DNA of 64,000 nucleotides from Lacrimispora xylanisolvens (GCA_017084465.1 CP070896.1:4515501-4579500), one strand, 5' to 3'; shown: positions 48,549-57,686, counted from the stretch's first letter. The notes: generated from the sequence alone by a model not told the origin. A program made the numbers and translations.

Positions 48549-48836
48549 ATTACTCAAAATATAAAGGATCTTTTAGCAAGTAGAGAAATTGAGAATATAT
48601 TTGAAAACTCGGATTTTATCTACATGCTCAATCAGGCTGCCGGAGACAGGCAGATACTGGCAAAGCAGTTAAACATCTCGCCACATCAGTTATCATATGT
48701 AACTAATAGCGGAGAGGGTGAAGGGTTGATCTTTTATGGTAATACAATCATTCCATTCAAAGACAAATTCGATCACTCCTTACGCTTGTATGACCTGATG
48801 AATACACGACCCTCAGAAATGGGGCAGGAATCATGA
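48549..48836 (+). CDS. virB4: VirB4-type conjugation ATPase, exon 2
   Basis: The C-terminal 95 residues of VirB4, beginning ITQNIKDLLASREIENIFENSDFIYML. The TQN block is the conserved motif C-terminal to Walker B in VirB4/TraC ATPases. HQLSYVTNSGEGEGLIFYGNTIIPFKDKF is diagnostic of the clostridial family. The frame is open leftward into the intron for some 30 codons, but no ribosome site supports starting there. It overlaps the next gene by 4 nt. Confidence 0.9.
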   Translation: MTQNIKDLLASREIENIFENSDFIYMLNQAAGDRQILAKQLNISPHQLSYVTNSGEGEGLIFYGNTIIPFKDKFDHSLRLYDLMNTRPSEMGQES

Positions 48837-49666
48837 CTGGTTCTCAAACAGCACAGATGGATGAATTAGCGTCTACAAAAGTATGGGGAAATCCAGTCAA
48901 TGTTATTTACAATGAGGACTGCTTTACCTTGATGGCTCGGATGCCCGATGAATCCGTGCAGCTAATTTTGACCGACCCACCATATGGAATCCGTTATCAG
49001 AATAATTTTACCAGTGAGAAGCTGCCGTATCTAATTGGAGATGATGGTATTGATTATCTTACATTTGCACAGCAGAGTTACCGGGTACTGCAGAACAATG
49101 CCCATGCTTATTTTTTCACTCGTTTCGATAAGTACCCATATCATTATCAATGTCTTGTACAGGCTGGGTTTGCCGTGAAAAACTGCATGGTGATAGAAAA
49201 GGGGCAGGGAGGCAATACCGGTGATTTATATGGCGGATATGCAAACAATTGTGAATGGATCATCTTCTGTCACAAGGGACGGCAGGTTTTTCAAAAGACC
49301 AAACTTCTGAAAAATACGAAATATAATGGAAAGCCCTATTGCCGTAATCGAAACGCTATCCCGGAATATAAAACACGGTTTAACTGCTGTTGGTTTGGAA
49401 GTGATTATCCAAAGTCAACCTATAACTCAGCATGGCGGCTAAAGCAAGGCTTTAAGCACCCGACGATGAAGAATGCCGAGTGTCTGGCATGGCTGATACA
49501 GATTTCCAGTAAGCCCGGTGACATTGTGTTTGACCCGTTTATGGGCAGTGGTTCAACAGCAGTAGCAGCTGTACAAACCGGACGTGCGTATCTGGGCAGT
49601 GAAATTGATGTTTTGCATTACCAGTTAGCACAGCAGAGGATATCAAGTGTGAGGGAAAACATATGA
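48833..49666 (+). CDS. DNA methyltransferase, N4-cytosine/N6-adenine type
   Basis: A 277-residue beta-class amino-methyltransferase. The catalytic motif IV is LTDPPYGIRY near residue 45, and the AdoMet motif I comes later, FDPFMGSGSTAVAAVQTGR, i.e. the beta order. HPTMKNAECLAWLIQ precedes it. No restriction endonuclease is adjacent, so it is probably a solitary protective or regulatory methylase of the element. It overlaps virB4 and the sortase gene by 4 nt each. Confidence 0.9.
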   Translation: MTGSQTAQMDELASTKVWGNPVNVIYNEDCFTLMARMPDESVQLILTDPPYGIRYQNNFTSEKLPYLIGDDGIDYLTFAQQSYRVLQNNAHAYFFTRFDKYPYHYQCLVQAGFAVKNCMVIEKGQGGNTGDLYGGYANNCEWIIFCHKGRQVFQKTKLLKNTKYNGKPYCRNRNAIPEYKTRFNCCWFGSDYPKSTYNSAWRLKQGFKHPTMKNAECLAWLIQISSKPGDIVFDPFMGSGSTAVAAVQTGRAYLGSEIDVLHYQLAQQRISSVRENI

Positions 49667-50472
49667 GACGCTGGCTGATTGGATTGGTTATGAGTTGTTC
49701 GATGGTACTGCTTGCTATCAGCATTTATTTCCTGACGGGGATATTTGTTCAGGAGCAAAAAGATAATGCGGTACGGGAACAGGTGAAAGCGATTTATCAA
49801 AGAGAACCAGATGGGGATAAGAAGAAACCAGCAGAGAACTGGGAGGATTCCAGTGAACCGGATGGTGGTGCAACCCATACCGGACTCCTTGCCCTGCAGG
49901 AAGAAAACCCGGATTGTATTGGCTGGCTTACCATACCGGGAACCATGATTGATTATCCGGTCATGTATCGTCCAGGTGAAGAGAACTATTATTTGAAGCG
50001 GGATTTTTACGGAAATTATTCTGCAAGTGGCTGTTTGTTCCTCTCGGAACTGTGCAAGCCAGAAGAAAGCGACAATCTAATCATTTACGGTCATCATATG
50101 AACAGCGGCAAGATGTTTGCTGCATTAGATGGATATAAACGGCGGGCGTTCTACGAAGAGCATCCGCTGATTTTTTTTACTTCTCTGCAGGGGGAGGAAA
50201 CCTATCAGGTTATTGCAGCCTTTTGTACACCCGTTTATACGGGAACTGATTTTACCTACTATACGTTTACAAAAGCAGAGGATAAAGCAGCGTATGACGC
50301 TTACATTGAAGCCGTAAAGAAACGCTCAGTCTATGATACGGGGAATACGGCGGTTTATGGCGATAAGCTGCTGACTCTTTCTACCTGTGAGTATTCACAG
50401 GAAAACGGACGGATGGTCGTAGTAGCAAAGAAAATAAATCAACAAGATGGAATGGAAGGGAGAACAGATTAA
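49663..50472 (+). CDS. srtB: Class B sortase
   Basis: A 269-residue sortase with an N-terminal membrane anchor (GLVMSCSMVLLAISIYFLTGIF). Catalytic residues are visible: His in YGHHMN (residue 144/145), Cys242 in TLSTCEYS and Arg in NGRMVVVAKK. The long helix between beta strands and sequence GWLTIPGTMIDYPVMY are class B features. The likely substrate is the giant pilin at 32,026, which ends in TPKTG, a motif of the kind used by clostridial SrtB. It is a constant member of the transfer operon in this ICE family. Confidence 0.93.
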   Translation: MRRWLIGLVMSCSMVLLAISIYFLTGIFVQEQKDNAVREQVKAIYQREPDGDKKKPAENWEDSSEPDGGATHTGLLALQEENPDCIGWLTIPGTMIDYPVMYRPGEENYYLKRDFYGNYSASGCLFLSELCKPEESDNLIIYGHHMNSGKMFAALDGYKRRAFYEEHPLIFFTSLQGEETYQVIAAFCTPVYTGTDFTYYTFTKAEDKAAYDAYIEAVKKRSVYDTGNTAVYGDKLLTLSTCEYSQENGRMVVVAKKINQQDGMEGRTD

Positions 50473-50753
50473 TGATGCAAAATACAAAAATGAATGAAAG
50501 TGAATGGCCGGAAGAACTACAGGCGCTTCTGGAGATGGGGGCAAAAGATGATGGGGAAGAGATCTTTTCCTGTATGCTGGATGATCTGATTTATCTGGCT
50601 TCTCTGCTTGACTTACAGGGGAGCCTGGCATCGGTGGCAATGATTTGCGGTGACAGGCTGCCGGAGGATGCCTGGGAGCTGGGGAAGATGATTCGAGAGC
50701 AGACCGACCAGGTATTAAGAAAATGGGAATTGTATGCGGAGCCATCCATGTGA
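50472..50753 (+). CDS. Small acidic protein of unknown function
   Basis: A 93-residue acidic, helical protein (WPEELQALLEMGAKDDGEEI...) without signal peptide or membrane segment. The ATG overlaps the srtB stop. It lies between sortase and the wall hydrolase, so it is part of the transfer operon. I do not recognise the family. Confidence 0.65.
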   Translation: MMQNTKMNESEWPEELQALLEMGAKDDGEEIFSCMLDDLIYLASLLDLQGSLASVAMICGDRLPEDAWELGKMIREQTDQVLRKWELYAEPSM

Positions 50754-50779
50754 GCAGAACATAGAGGAGTTAAGATGCC

Positions 50780-53185
50780 ATGCAGGAACATGAATATAAG
50801 GCAAGAGATAGAACTACAAAAAAAATGAGCCGTGACGGACTGTTGGAGGAGAACGTAAATAGCCAGGAAACCGTAAGAATCAGTCAAAGGGAGCGGGATA
50901 GTCTGGCACTGCCCGGACAAGAAAATGTAAGTGACACTCATATGTCGGAAAAAATGGTTGAGACAGAGGGTTCCCGGCAGCGAAAACGATATCAGAAGTC
51001 TTCTGTGACTGATGCTGCAGATCGTTTAGGAGAAAAAAACGGTGATGAACCGGAGGATGCTGTTGCTGATAGCAGCGGCAGTGGATTATCCGGGCATTCT
51101 TCAAGGATGGAGGGGGTTCGGAGCCGTTCTTCCAGCAGTAAAAATTTTGCCAGGTCTGCCGCAGAAGTCCGTCATATCCGGAATAAAAAACAGGTTCAGG
51201 AATACTCCAGAAGGTCAAAGGAACCAAAACCCAATGCCAGAGAATCAACAGATCAGAAACCGGAAGGAGATCAGGATGCTTTCAAAAGAAAGCAAAAGCG
51301 GGAGCAGCTAAATAAAGAACAAAAGAAAAAGTCTGCCCGTCTCTCCTTTGCGGATGAAGATAGTGGAATGGTGCATGGCTCCGGGATGGGGATTACGAAG
51401 AAAGCAGTATCAGCAGCGGCTGGTTCTGTGAGCACCTACGTTCATGGTAAAGGGCATGAGGTGGAGCAGGAGAATGCTGCGGTAGAGGGTACACACAAAG
51501 CGGAATTGATGGCTGAAAATGCCCTGCGCTATGCCATGCATAAGACCCGCCGGGGAAGGCAGAAGAGATCCACCCGCCTGCAAGAAGGGGCGGCAACGAT
51601 ACAGAGGAAGGAACGGCTGCGCTTTGATGCGGCACTGGAAGCCGGGGAAACAACGGGGAAGCAGGCAGCTAAGGCAGAGCAGGCAAAGAAAAGTGCCATG
51701 AAACGGATGTGGCAGAAACAGCGGTATAAGAAAATATATCAGGAAGCAAAAAGAAGTGAAAAGGCAGCTGCTGGTGCAACGAGATCAGCACAGACATTTC
51801 TGGCCAAAGCAAAAAGCGTGGCAACATCATTTGTTAAAAGCCATAAAGGGATGCTTGGCGGCATTGCGGCTATCATACTGATTTTTGTTCTGATCGCTAC
51901 CAGCTTATCAAGCTGTACCGTTATACTGCAGGGCAGTGTTTCTACTGTAGTGGGAACAACTTATCCCAGTAAGGATGAGGATATCTATGCGGTGGAAGCA
52001 GCTTATGCGGCACTGGAACGTGCATTGAATAACCAGATCAACCGCATGGAATCTACCCATCCGGATTACGATGAATACCGCTACCAGGTGGATGAAATTT
52101 CCCATAATCCGTATCACCTAATCTCCTATTTTACAGCAAAATACGGAGAATTTACTTATGAACAAGTGGCAGATGAGATTGAAGATATTTTTAGAGAACA
52201 GTACAGTCTTAATACGGAAGCAACCAGAGAAACGGTAACAGAAACAAAAATGGTACGGGTTGGAGAATCACTGGGACAGGTGGTTACCAGTGGTTATTGC
52301 AGCTGCCGGATCTGTTGTGGTATCTGGTCAGGCGGACCGACGGCCAGCGGTGTATATCCAAAGGGCAATCACACCATAGCGGTAGATGCATCCAATCCTT
52401 TTGTTCCAATGGGTACCAAAGTGATCATGAATGGTATTGAATATGTGGTAGAAGATACCGGTGGTTTTGCCCGGTATGGTGTCCAGTTTGATGTTTACTA
52501 TGACAATCATGCAGCTGCATCCGCTCATGGGCATCAGACATGGGAGGCATACATAGCAGACAGCAATGGCAGCCAGGAAGTGGAGGTTACCAGTACCAGT
52601 GAGGTGAACCGATTGGATATCAAGCTGACAAACCGAAGTCTGGATGCGGTGCTGCGAAGTCGGATGGATGAAAATGAAGAGAAACGCTACGATATTTACA
52701 ATACCACTTATGGGAACCGGGATTACCTGTTTGACACCAAAACCTTACCGGGCGGCGGTGGTGCCGGTGGATTTGGCTATGAGATACCATCGGAGGCATT
52801 GACGGATGAAAAGTTTGCCAAGATGATTCGTGAAGCGGAGAAATATCTGGGTTATCCATACGTCTGGGGTGGTGCATCACCCAGTACCAGTTTTGACTGT
52901 TCCGGGTTTGTAAGCTGGGTTATCAATAATTGCGGAAACGGATGGAACGTTGGCAGGCAGACGGCGGAAGGACTTAGGGGCTGCTGTGCATATGTTTCGC
53001 CGGCAGAAGCAAAACCAGGGGACTTGATCTTCTTTCAGGGAACCTATAATACATCCGGCGCAAGCCATGTAGGGATTTATGTGGGTGATAATATGATGAT
53101 CCACTGCGGAAATCCCATTCAATATGCCAATATCAATTCAGCATATTGGCAACAACACTTTATGGCATTTGGAAGAATCCAGTAA
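50780..53185 (+). CDS. CD1108-family conjugation protein with 3D and NlpC/P60 domains
   Basis: An 801-residue bitopic membrane protein. Residues 1-350 are highly charged, coiled and cytoplasmic. One helix (MLGGIAAIILIFVLIATSL, near 355-378) follows. The extracellular part has a 3D/RlpA-like barrel, YCSCRICCGIWSGG...GTKVIM and EDTGGFARYGVQFDVYYD, and a C-terminal NlpC/P60 endopeptidase with the catalytic Cys in FDCSGFVSW and His in ASHVGIYVG. Such proteins open peptidoglycan at the conjugation channel and correspond to VirB1/VirB8-like functions in Gram-positive systems. Confidence 0.88.
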   Translation: MQEHEYKARDRTTKKMSRDGLLEENVNSQETVRISQRERDSLALPGQENVSDTHMSEKMVETEGSRQRKRYQKSSVTDAADRLGEKNGDEPEDAVADSSGSGLSGHSSRMEGVRSRSSSSKNFARSAAEVRHIRNKKQVQEYSRRSKEPKPNARESTDQKPEGDQDAFKRKQKREQLNKEQKKKSARLSFADEDSGMVHGSGMGITKKAVSAAAGSVSTYVHGKGHEVEQENAAVEGTHKAELMAENALRYAMHKTRRGRQKRSTRLQEGAATIQRKERLRFDAALEAGETTGKQAAKAEQAKKSAMKRMWQKQRYKKIYQEAKRSEKAAAGATRSAQTFLAKAKSVATSFVKSHKGMLGGIAAIILIFVLIATSLSSCTVILQGSVSTVVGTTYPSKDEDIYAVEAAYAALERALNNQINRMESTHPDYDEYRYQVDEISHNPYHLISYFTAKYGEFTYEQVADEIEDIFREQYSLNTEATRETVTETKMVRVGESLGQVVTSGYCSCRICCGIWSGGPTASGVYPKGNHTIAVDASNPFVPMGTKVIMNGIEYVVEDTGGFARYGVQFDVYYDNHAAASAHGHQTWEAYIADSNGSQEVEVTSTSEVNRLDIKLTNRSLDAVLRSRMDENEEKRYDIYNTTYGNRDYLFDTKTLPGGGGAGGFGYEIPSEALTDEKFAKMIREAEKYLGYPYVWGGASPSTSFDCSGFVSWVINNCGNGWNVGRQTAEGLRGCCAYVSPAEAKPGDLIFFQGTYNTSGASHVGIYVGDNMMIHCGNPIQYANINSAYWQQHFMAFGRIQ

Positions 53186-53199
53186 ACGGAGGGGAAACA

Positions 53200-53526
53200 T
53201 TGAATACAAGATTAAAGAGGGTTCTGGAGGAAATCCAGAAAACCGAGAAGCGGATTGCGGAGTGGCAGGAACATTTAAAGGAATTACATGTACGCAGAAA
53301 ACAGATGGAAGATGCGGAGATCATCAAGAGTGTCCGTTCCATGAAGCTGGACAGCAGGCAATTGTTGGAGGTATTAGAACGTATTCAGAATGGTGCAGAA
53401 CTTTTTCTGGATGCGGATGGCCAAAAAAGCGGTGCAGACACGAACGGGCTTATCGGCATGGAGTTTGACCGGTCAGAGGATGCGGCAGAAAATAAGGAGG
53501 ATGATGATAATGAAAGTAAGAATTAA
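53200..53526 (+). CDS. DUF4315 family protein
   Basis: A 108-residue protein starting at TTG 53200 behind GGAGGGG. The first half is a coiled coil (LNTRLKRVLEEIQKTEKRIAEWQEHL), followed by MEDAEIIKSVRSMKLDSRQLLEVL, the DUF4315 core. The acidic C-terminus is variable. It is always next to DUF4366 and the NlpC/P60 gene in these ICEs. Function unknown; it overlaps the next gene by 17 nt. Confidence 0.8.
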   Translation: MNTRLKRVLEEIQKTEKRIAEWQEHLKELHVRRKQMEDAEIIKSVRSMKLDSRQLLEVLERIQNGAELFLDADGQKSGADTNGLIGMEFDRSEDAAENKEDDDNESKN

Positions 53527-54211
53527 GAGATGGGCGGTGCTGTTTATGGTGATGCTGGGAACCGTCTTTTCCACCAGCATGAGTGCATTTGCTTACACGG
53601 AGAATGCGGAACAGCAGACAGCAGAAACAGAAGTATCGGAGGAAACAGAAAGCACTGAGGAAACGGACGTACTGGAAGAAAACCAGTCGGAATCAGAAGC
53701 AACACCGTTTTCAATTCCGGGAAACGGGCAGCTTTTGGATGATAAATCGGAAGATGGTACAAAACAGTTCCTTACCATCCAAACGAAGAGTGGGAATACC
53801 TTTTTCATGGTATTAGATCGTTCCAGTAATACAGAGAATGTCTATATGTTATCCATGATTGATGAGAACGATTTGGCGGAATTTGTATCAGAAACAAGTG
53901 AGCCGGCGGCGGAAATACCTGCCGTGGTGCTGCCAGAGCAGGAAACAAAGCCGGTAACTACGGATACAGAATCTGAGGTGGAATCAGAACCAGAAGCCGG
54001 GGGAATGAGTACCGGTGCGATACTTGCAATTATCCTGATTATCGTGGGTGGTATTGGCGGCTATTACTATTTTAAGATTGTAAAGCCAAAGAAAGATGAA
54101 GAAGAAGCCGAGGATGAGGATCTGGAATTTTACGATGGCGGCGCTTATATCAATGAGGATCAGGATGATTCCGATGAAGAAACAGACGATTCTTTGGAGG
54201 ATGAAGAATAA
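53510..54211 (+). CDS. DUF4366 family membrane protein
   Basis: A 233-residue protein with a signal peptide (MKVRIKRWAVLFMVMLGTVF, cleavage after AFA), a very acidic Glu/Thr-rich spacer, a conserved core (DGTKQFLTIQTKSGNTFFMVLDRS), one membrane helix (STGAILAIILIIVGGIGGYYYF) and an acidic cytoplasmic tail. This is the CD1107/DUF4366 family. ATG 53510 is 9 nt after AAGGAGG. It is probably a surface or channel accessory protein of the transfer apparatus. Confidence 0.85.
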   Translation: MKVRIKRWAVLFMVMLGTVFSTSMSAFAYTENAEQQTAETEVSEETESTEETDVLEENQSESEATPFSIPGNGQLLDDKSEDGTKQFLTIQTKSGNTFFMVLDRSSNTENVYMLSMIDENDLAEFVSETSEPAAEIPAVVLPEQETKPVTTDTESEVESEPEAGGMSTGAILAIILIIVGGIGGYYYFKIVKPKKDEEEAEDEDLEFYDGGAYINEDQDDSDEETDDSLEDEE

Positions 54212-54248
54212 ATAAAAAAACAGATAAAAAAGATATGTAGGAGTAACC

Positions 54249-54278
54249 AGGCAGCCGGGAAATCATCGGTTGCCTTTT
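54249..54278 (+). terminator. Terminator between DUF4366 and topB
   Basis: AGGCAGCCG (54249-54257) pairs with CGGTTGCCT (54267-54275), one G-U pair, followed by TTTT. It may end or attenuate the long transfer operon before topB. Confidence 0.78.
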
Positions 54279-54335
54279 ATAAACGTAAGGGTAGCTTAGA
54301 TATCGGGCTATCCGCTGTTTGGAAAGGAAGGATAT

Positions 54336-56429
54336 ATGTATTTAGTAATCGGTGAAAAACCAAGTGTAGCTCAGGCTTTGGCTAAAGTATTAGGGGCAGG
54401 AAAAAGAGAGGACGGGTATTTGTCCGGAGAGGATTGTATCATTAGCTGGTGCCTGGGACATCTGGCGGAGTATGTTGCACCGGAAGTCTATGATAGTAAG
54501 TATCAAAAATGGGAGTTTTCAGACCTTCCCATTTATCCGGAGGAGTGGCAGCTTGCGGCGGCAAAGGATAAGAAAACTCAGTTTGATGTATTGAAGAAAC
54601 TGTTAAACCGCAATGACCTGGATTATGTAGTTAATGCCTGCGATGCCGGGCGAGAGGGCGAGCTGATTTTTAAGCGTGTTTACGATCTGGCCGGCAGTAC
54701 GGTTCCAGTAAAGAGGTTGTGGATTAGTTCGATGGAGGATGCGGCGATTCGTGATGGATTCGCCCATTTGAAGGAAGGCAGCGAATGTGAGAACTTATGT
54801 AATGCATCGGTATGCCGGGCGAAGGCAGACTGGCTGATTGGTATGAATGCGACCAGAGCATTTACTACGAAATACTACAAGCGCTTGATTGTAGGTCGTG
54901 TTCAAACACCGACGCTTGCTATGCTGGTGGAGCGTCAGGGAAAAATAGATGGTTTTGTAAAAGAAGCTTTTTATAAGGTGACGATTAACAGCGGAAGTTT
55001 GTCAGCAGTATCCGGTAATATGAATGGGGAATCGGAAAGTGATGCGCTGGTGGCACAATGCCAGGGAAAGCCGGCGGTTGTTTCCAAGATGGAAAAGACC
55101 AGTAAGAAAAGCAAACCGCCGAAACTGTATGACCTTACCACGCTGCAGAGGGAAGCGAACAGGTTCTTTGGGTACACGGCACAAGAGACGTTAAAAGAAC
55201 TGCAGGAACTATATGAAGCGAAACTGGTAACGTATCCCCGAACGGACAGCCAATACATAACAGCGGATATGGAACAGACAGCGATTGAGTTACTGGCTAT
55301 ACTTCCGGAAATGCTCACGTTTCTGCCGGGGGATGCGATTGGCAGAAATGTAAGTCGAATTATCAATAACGATAAGGTATCTGACCATCATGCTTTATTG
55401 CCGACAAAGGAAGCCTTGAAGCAGGACATTGGGAAACTTCCGATAAAACAGCAGAATATCTTCAAGCTGATTGGGCAGCGTTTGGCGCAGGCGGTATCAG
55501 AGGAATGTATCCATGAGGAAACTGAGGTTATCTTGCAGTGCCAGGGGCACGAGTTCAAGGCAAAAGGTAAAGTTATGGTGCGATCCGGATTTCAGGAAAT
55601 TGCTTCTGTTTTCAAGATGGCTATTCAGAAAGGAAAAGCAGAAGATAAGAAAGACGAAATGCTTATTTTGGAGGGAATATCCGAAGGGATGGAACTTCCA
55701 GCGGTTCAGGCAGAAAAGAGTAAGCATTTTACGGTACCGCCGAAACCTTATAGCGAAGATACGCTCCTGTCTGCAATGGAAACCGCAGGAAATAAGGAAT
55801 TTGATGAAGATACCGAAAAGAAAGGGCTGGGAACCCCGGCAACAAGGGCGAGTATCATTGAGAAACTGGTGTCTTCGGGGTATGCTGTGAGAAAAGGAAA
55901 GCAGATTCTGCCTACATCGGACGGCTCTGATCTGATTGCTGTATTACCGAATTATTTAAAATCTGCCGCTATGACTGCGGAATGGGAGAATAAACTGCTC
56001 CTGATGGAGAAAGGACAGTTAGACAGTGAGACATTCATGCAGGGGATCGAGGATTTGATTGGTCAGATGTTGGATGAATGCAGCACCATAACCGGAAGTG
56101 AGCAACAGCGTTTCCATCCGCGAGAAAGCATAGGGAATTGTCCGATATGCGGCAATCCCGTCTATGAGGGGAAAAAGAACTTTTACTGTGGAGATCGGGA
56201 GTGCTCTTTTGCCCTGTGGAAAGAAAACCGCTATCTAGCCGGAATGAGGAAACAGTTGGATAAGCAGATGGCGGTGGAGTTGATTAAAAATGGGCGGGTG
56301 CATGTGAAGGACTTGTACTCACAGAAAAAGGATAAGATCTTTGCAGCGGATTTATTACTGAATATTGAAAATGGACGTGCTAACTTTAAAATGGTATTTC
56401 CAAGTAAACGACAAACAGGGAAGAAATAA
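54336..56429 (+). CDS. topB: DNA topoisomerase III (type IA)
   Basis: A 697-residue type IA topoisomerase. The N-terminal Toprim domain begins YLVIGEKPSVAQALAKVLG, with the metal-binding CDAGREGELIFKRVY. The active-site Tyr is in VTYPRTDSQYIT. A C-terminal zinc-ribbon-like region has CPICGNPVYEGKKNFYCGDREC. ICE-encoded TopB enzymes help process single strands during conjugative transfer and replication. The frame is intact. AAGGAAGG precedes the ATG. Confidence 0.95.
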   Translation: MYLVIGEKPSVAQALAKVLGAGKREDGYLSGEDCIISWCLGHLAEYVAPEVYDSKYQKWEFSDLPIYPEEWQLAAAKDKKTQFDVLKKLLNRNDLDYVVNACDAGREGELIFKRVYDLAGSTVPVKRLWISSMEDAAIRDGFAHLKEGSECENLCNASVCRAKADWLIGMNATRAFTTKYYKRLIVGRVQTPTLAMLVERQGKIDGFVKEAFYKVTINSGSLSAVSGNMNGESESDALVAQCQGKPAVVSKMEKTSKKSKPPKLYDLTTLQREANRFFGYTAQETLKELQELYEAKLVTYPRTDSQYITADMEQTAIELLAILPEMLTFLPGDAIGRNVSRIINNDKVSDHHALLPTKEALKQDIGKLPIKQQNIFKLIGQRLAQAVSEECIHEETEVILQCQGHEFKAKGKVMVRSGFQEIASVFKMAIQKGKAEDKKDEMLILEGISEGMELPAVQAEKSKHFTVPPKPYSEDTLLSAMETAGNKEFDEDTEKKGLGTPATRASIIEKLVSSGYAVRKGKQILPTSDGSDLIAVLPNYLKSAAMTAEWENKLLLMEKGQLDSETFMQGIEDLIGQMLDECSTITGSEQQRFHPRESIGNCPICGNPVYEGKKNFYCGDRECSFALWKENRYLAGMRKQLDKQMAVELIKNGRVHVKDLYSQKKDKIFAADLLLNIENGRANFKMVFPSKRQTGKK

Positions 56430-56477
56430 TGTGGGAAAGGTTTTCCCATAACAAGATAGTTTAACAATATATACCTC

Positions 56478-56527
56478 TTGAAAATTGTGCGATTTCGTAC
56501 TATAATGAATTTAGTGCGAAATCGCAC
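56478..56527 (+). promoter_or_regulatory. marR promoter with two MarR-type operators
   Basis: TTGAAA (56478-56483), a 17-bp spacer and TATAAT (56501-56506). The spacer contains GTGCGATTTCGTAC (56487-56500) and the start region contains the palindrome GTGCGAAATCGCAC (56514-56527). Repressor at either site would block RNA polymerase, a classic autoregulated MarR arrangement. Confidence 0.85.
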
Positions 56528-56549
56528 TTAAATAAAGGAGGTATTTGTT

Positions 56550-56996
56550 GTGAACTATAGAGAAACAATGTCACGTCTGAATAATGCGCTTAATAATATT
56601 GATTCAGCGTATGCTGCTATAGCCAGAAAATATAAGTTGACATTCAATGCTTTAATGATGGTTTGTTTAATTGATGAATCCAATAATGTCACGCAAAAAC
56701 ATATTTGTGATACGTTGCATCTTCCGAAGTCCACGGTACATAGTATTTTGCTGGATTTTATAAGGCAAGAGTATGTCAGGCTTGATGCCGGAAGCAATAA
56801 GAAAGAAAAGATAATTACTTTTACAGAAACAGGTATTCAACATTTTGGAAAGATTCTTAAAGAAACACAGAGATTTGAGGATAAAGTTCTTTCAGCTCTT
56901 GGCAATGATACTTGTATTGTACTTGTTGAAACCGCTGAAAAGTTAGGTGGTATTATTAAAGAGGAACTTACAGAACTAAGCGATAGTGAGGTGTGA
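56550..56996 (+). CDS. MarR-like transcriptional regulator
   Basis: A 148-residue winged-helix regulator starting at GTG 56550 behind GGAGG. The HTH region reads VTQKHICDTLHLPKSTVHSILLDFIRQEYVRL, followed by the wing. Flanking helices form the dimer interface. It is followed 3 nt later by a GNAT acetyltransferase, so the pair is an operon under control of the two operators. The module is an accessory cargo and may respond to a small toxic molecule that the acetyltransferase modifies (inference). Confidence 0.85.
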   Translation: MNYRETMSRLNNALNNIDSAYAAIARKYKLTFNALMMVCLIDESNNVTQKHICDTLHLPKSTVHSILLDFIRQEYVRLDAGSNKKEKIITFTETGIQHFGKILKETQRFEDKVLSALGNDTCIVLVETAEKLGGIIKEELTELSDSEV

Positions 56997-56999
56997 TAT

Positions 57000-57612
57000 A
57001 TGGAAGTTAAAATCAAAATATTAAAAAGAAAAGATTTCGGAAAATGTATTGATTTTGCTATCGAGGGAATGCATTTTAACAGATATGTTGATAGTAAGCT
57101 GGCGCTTCGTTTATATGGTAGGTATTTCCTGTATTTAGAATTGGAGCGTGCGACACAGGTACTTGCGGCGTATAAGGGGGACAGACTTATAGGTATTCTT
57201 ATGGCAGATGTAAAAGGTGAAGCAAAGCAATATTCATCTTTTTTGGAGAAGGATTTATGTTGGAGTATTTAAGTTGATGATGAAGATCGTCACCCCAAAT
57301 GGGAGTGATACTTATGATGAAGCAAACAAAGTGATGCTTAATGAATACCTGGAGAATGCTACCCCGGATGGGGAAATCTGCTTTCTTACAACTGATCCTA
57401 AGATGCAAGGGAAAGGTATTGGTTCACTGTTACTAGAGGAACTTGGCAGGCGTGAAAAAGGTAAGCAGATTTATCTATATACGGACGATAACTGTACCTA
57501 TCAGTTTTATGAACACAAAGGATTTGAACGCTTGAAAGAAAAAGAGATCAAGATGGAGATTGGAGGAAAAAATGTGCCATTGACCTGCTTGCTATACAGT
57601 AAGCAATTATAA
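57000..57612 (+). CDS. GNAT-family N-acetyltransferase, one frameshift
   Basis: A 203-residue GNAT enzyme after repair. The frame breaks at the six-T run 57239-57244; removing one T joins EAKQYSSF to WRRIYVGVFKLMMKIV. The acetyl-CoA-binding motif A, FLTTDPKMQGKGIGSLLLEELGR (QGKGIG), and motif B, YLYTDDNCTYQFYEHKGFERL, are intact. The substrate cannot be read from sequence. It lies directly behind the MarR-like regulator and before a terminator, as an independent cargo operon. Confidence 0.85.
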
Positions 57613-57643
57613 TATTTAAGGCAAAAATATAGTCTATACTGTT

Positions 57644-57686
57644 AAAGCACCCCACTGCAATAGTGAGGGTGCTTTGCTTATTTTTG
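57644..57686 (+). terminator. Terminator after the marR-GNAT operon
   Basis: AAAGCACCC...CACT pairs with AGTG...GGGTGCTTT (57644-57675, one bulge), followed by a T-rich tail. Confidence 0.8.
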
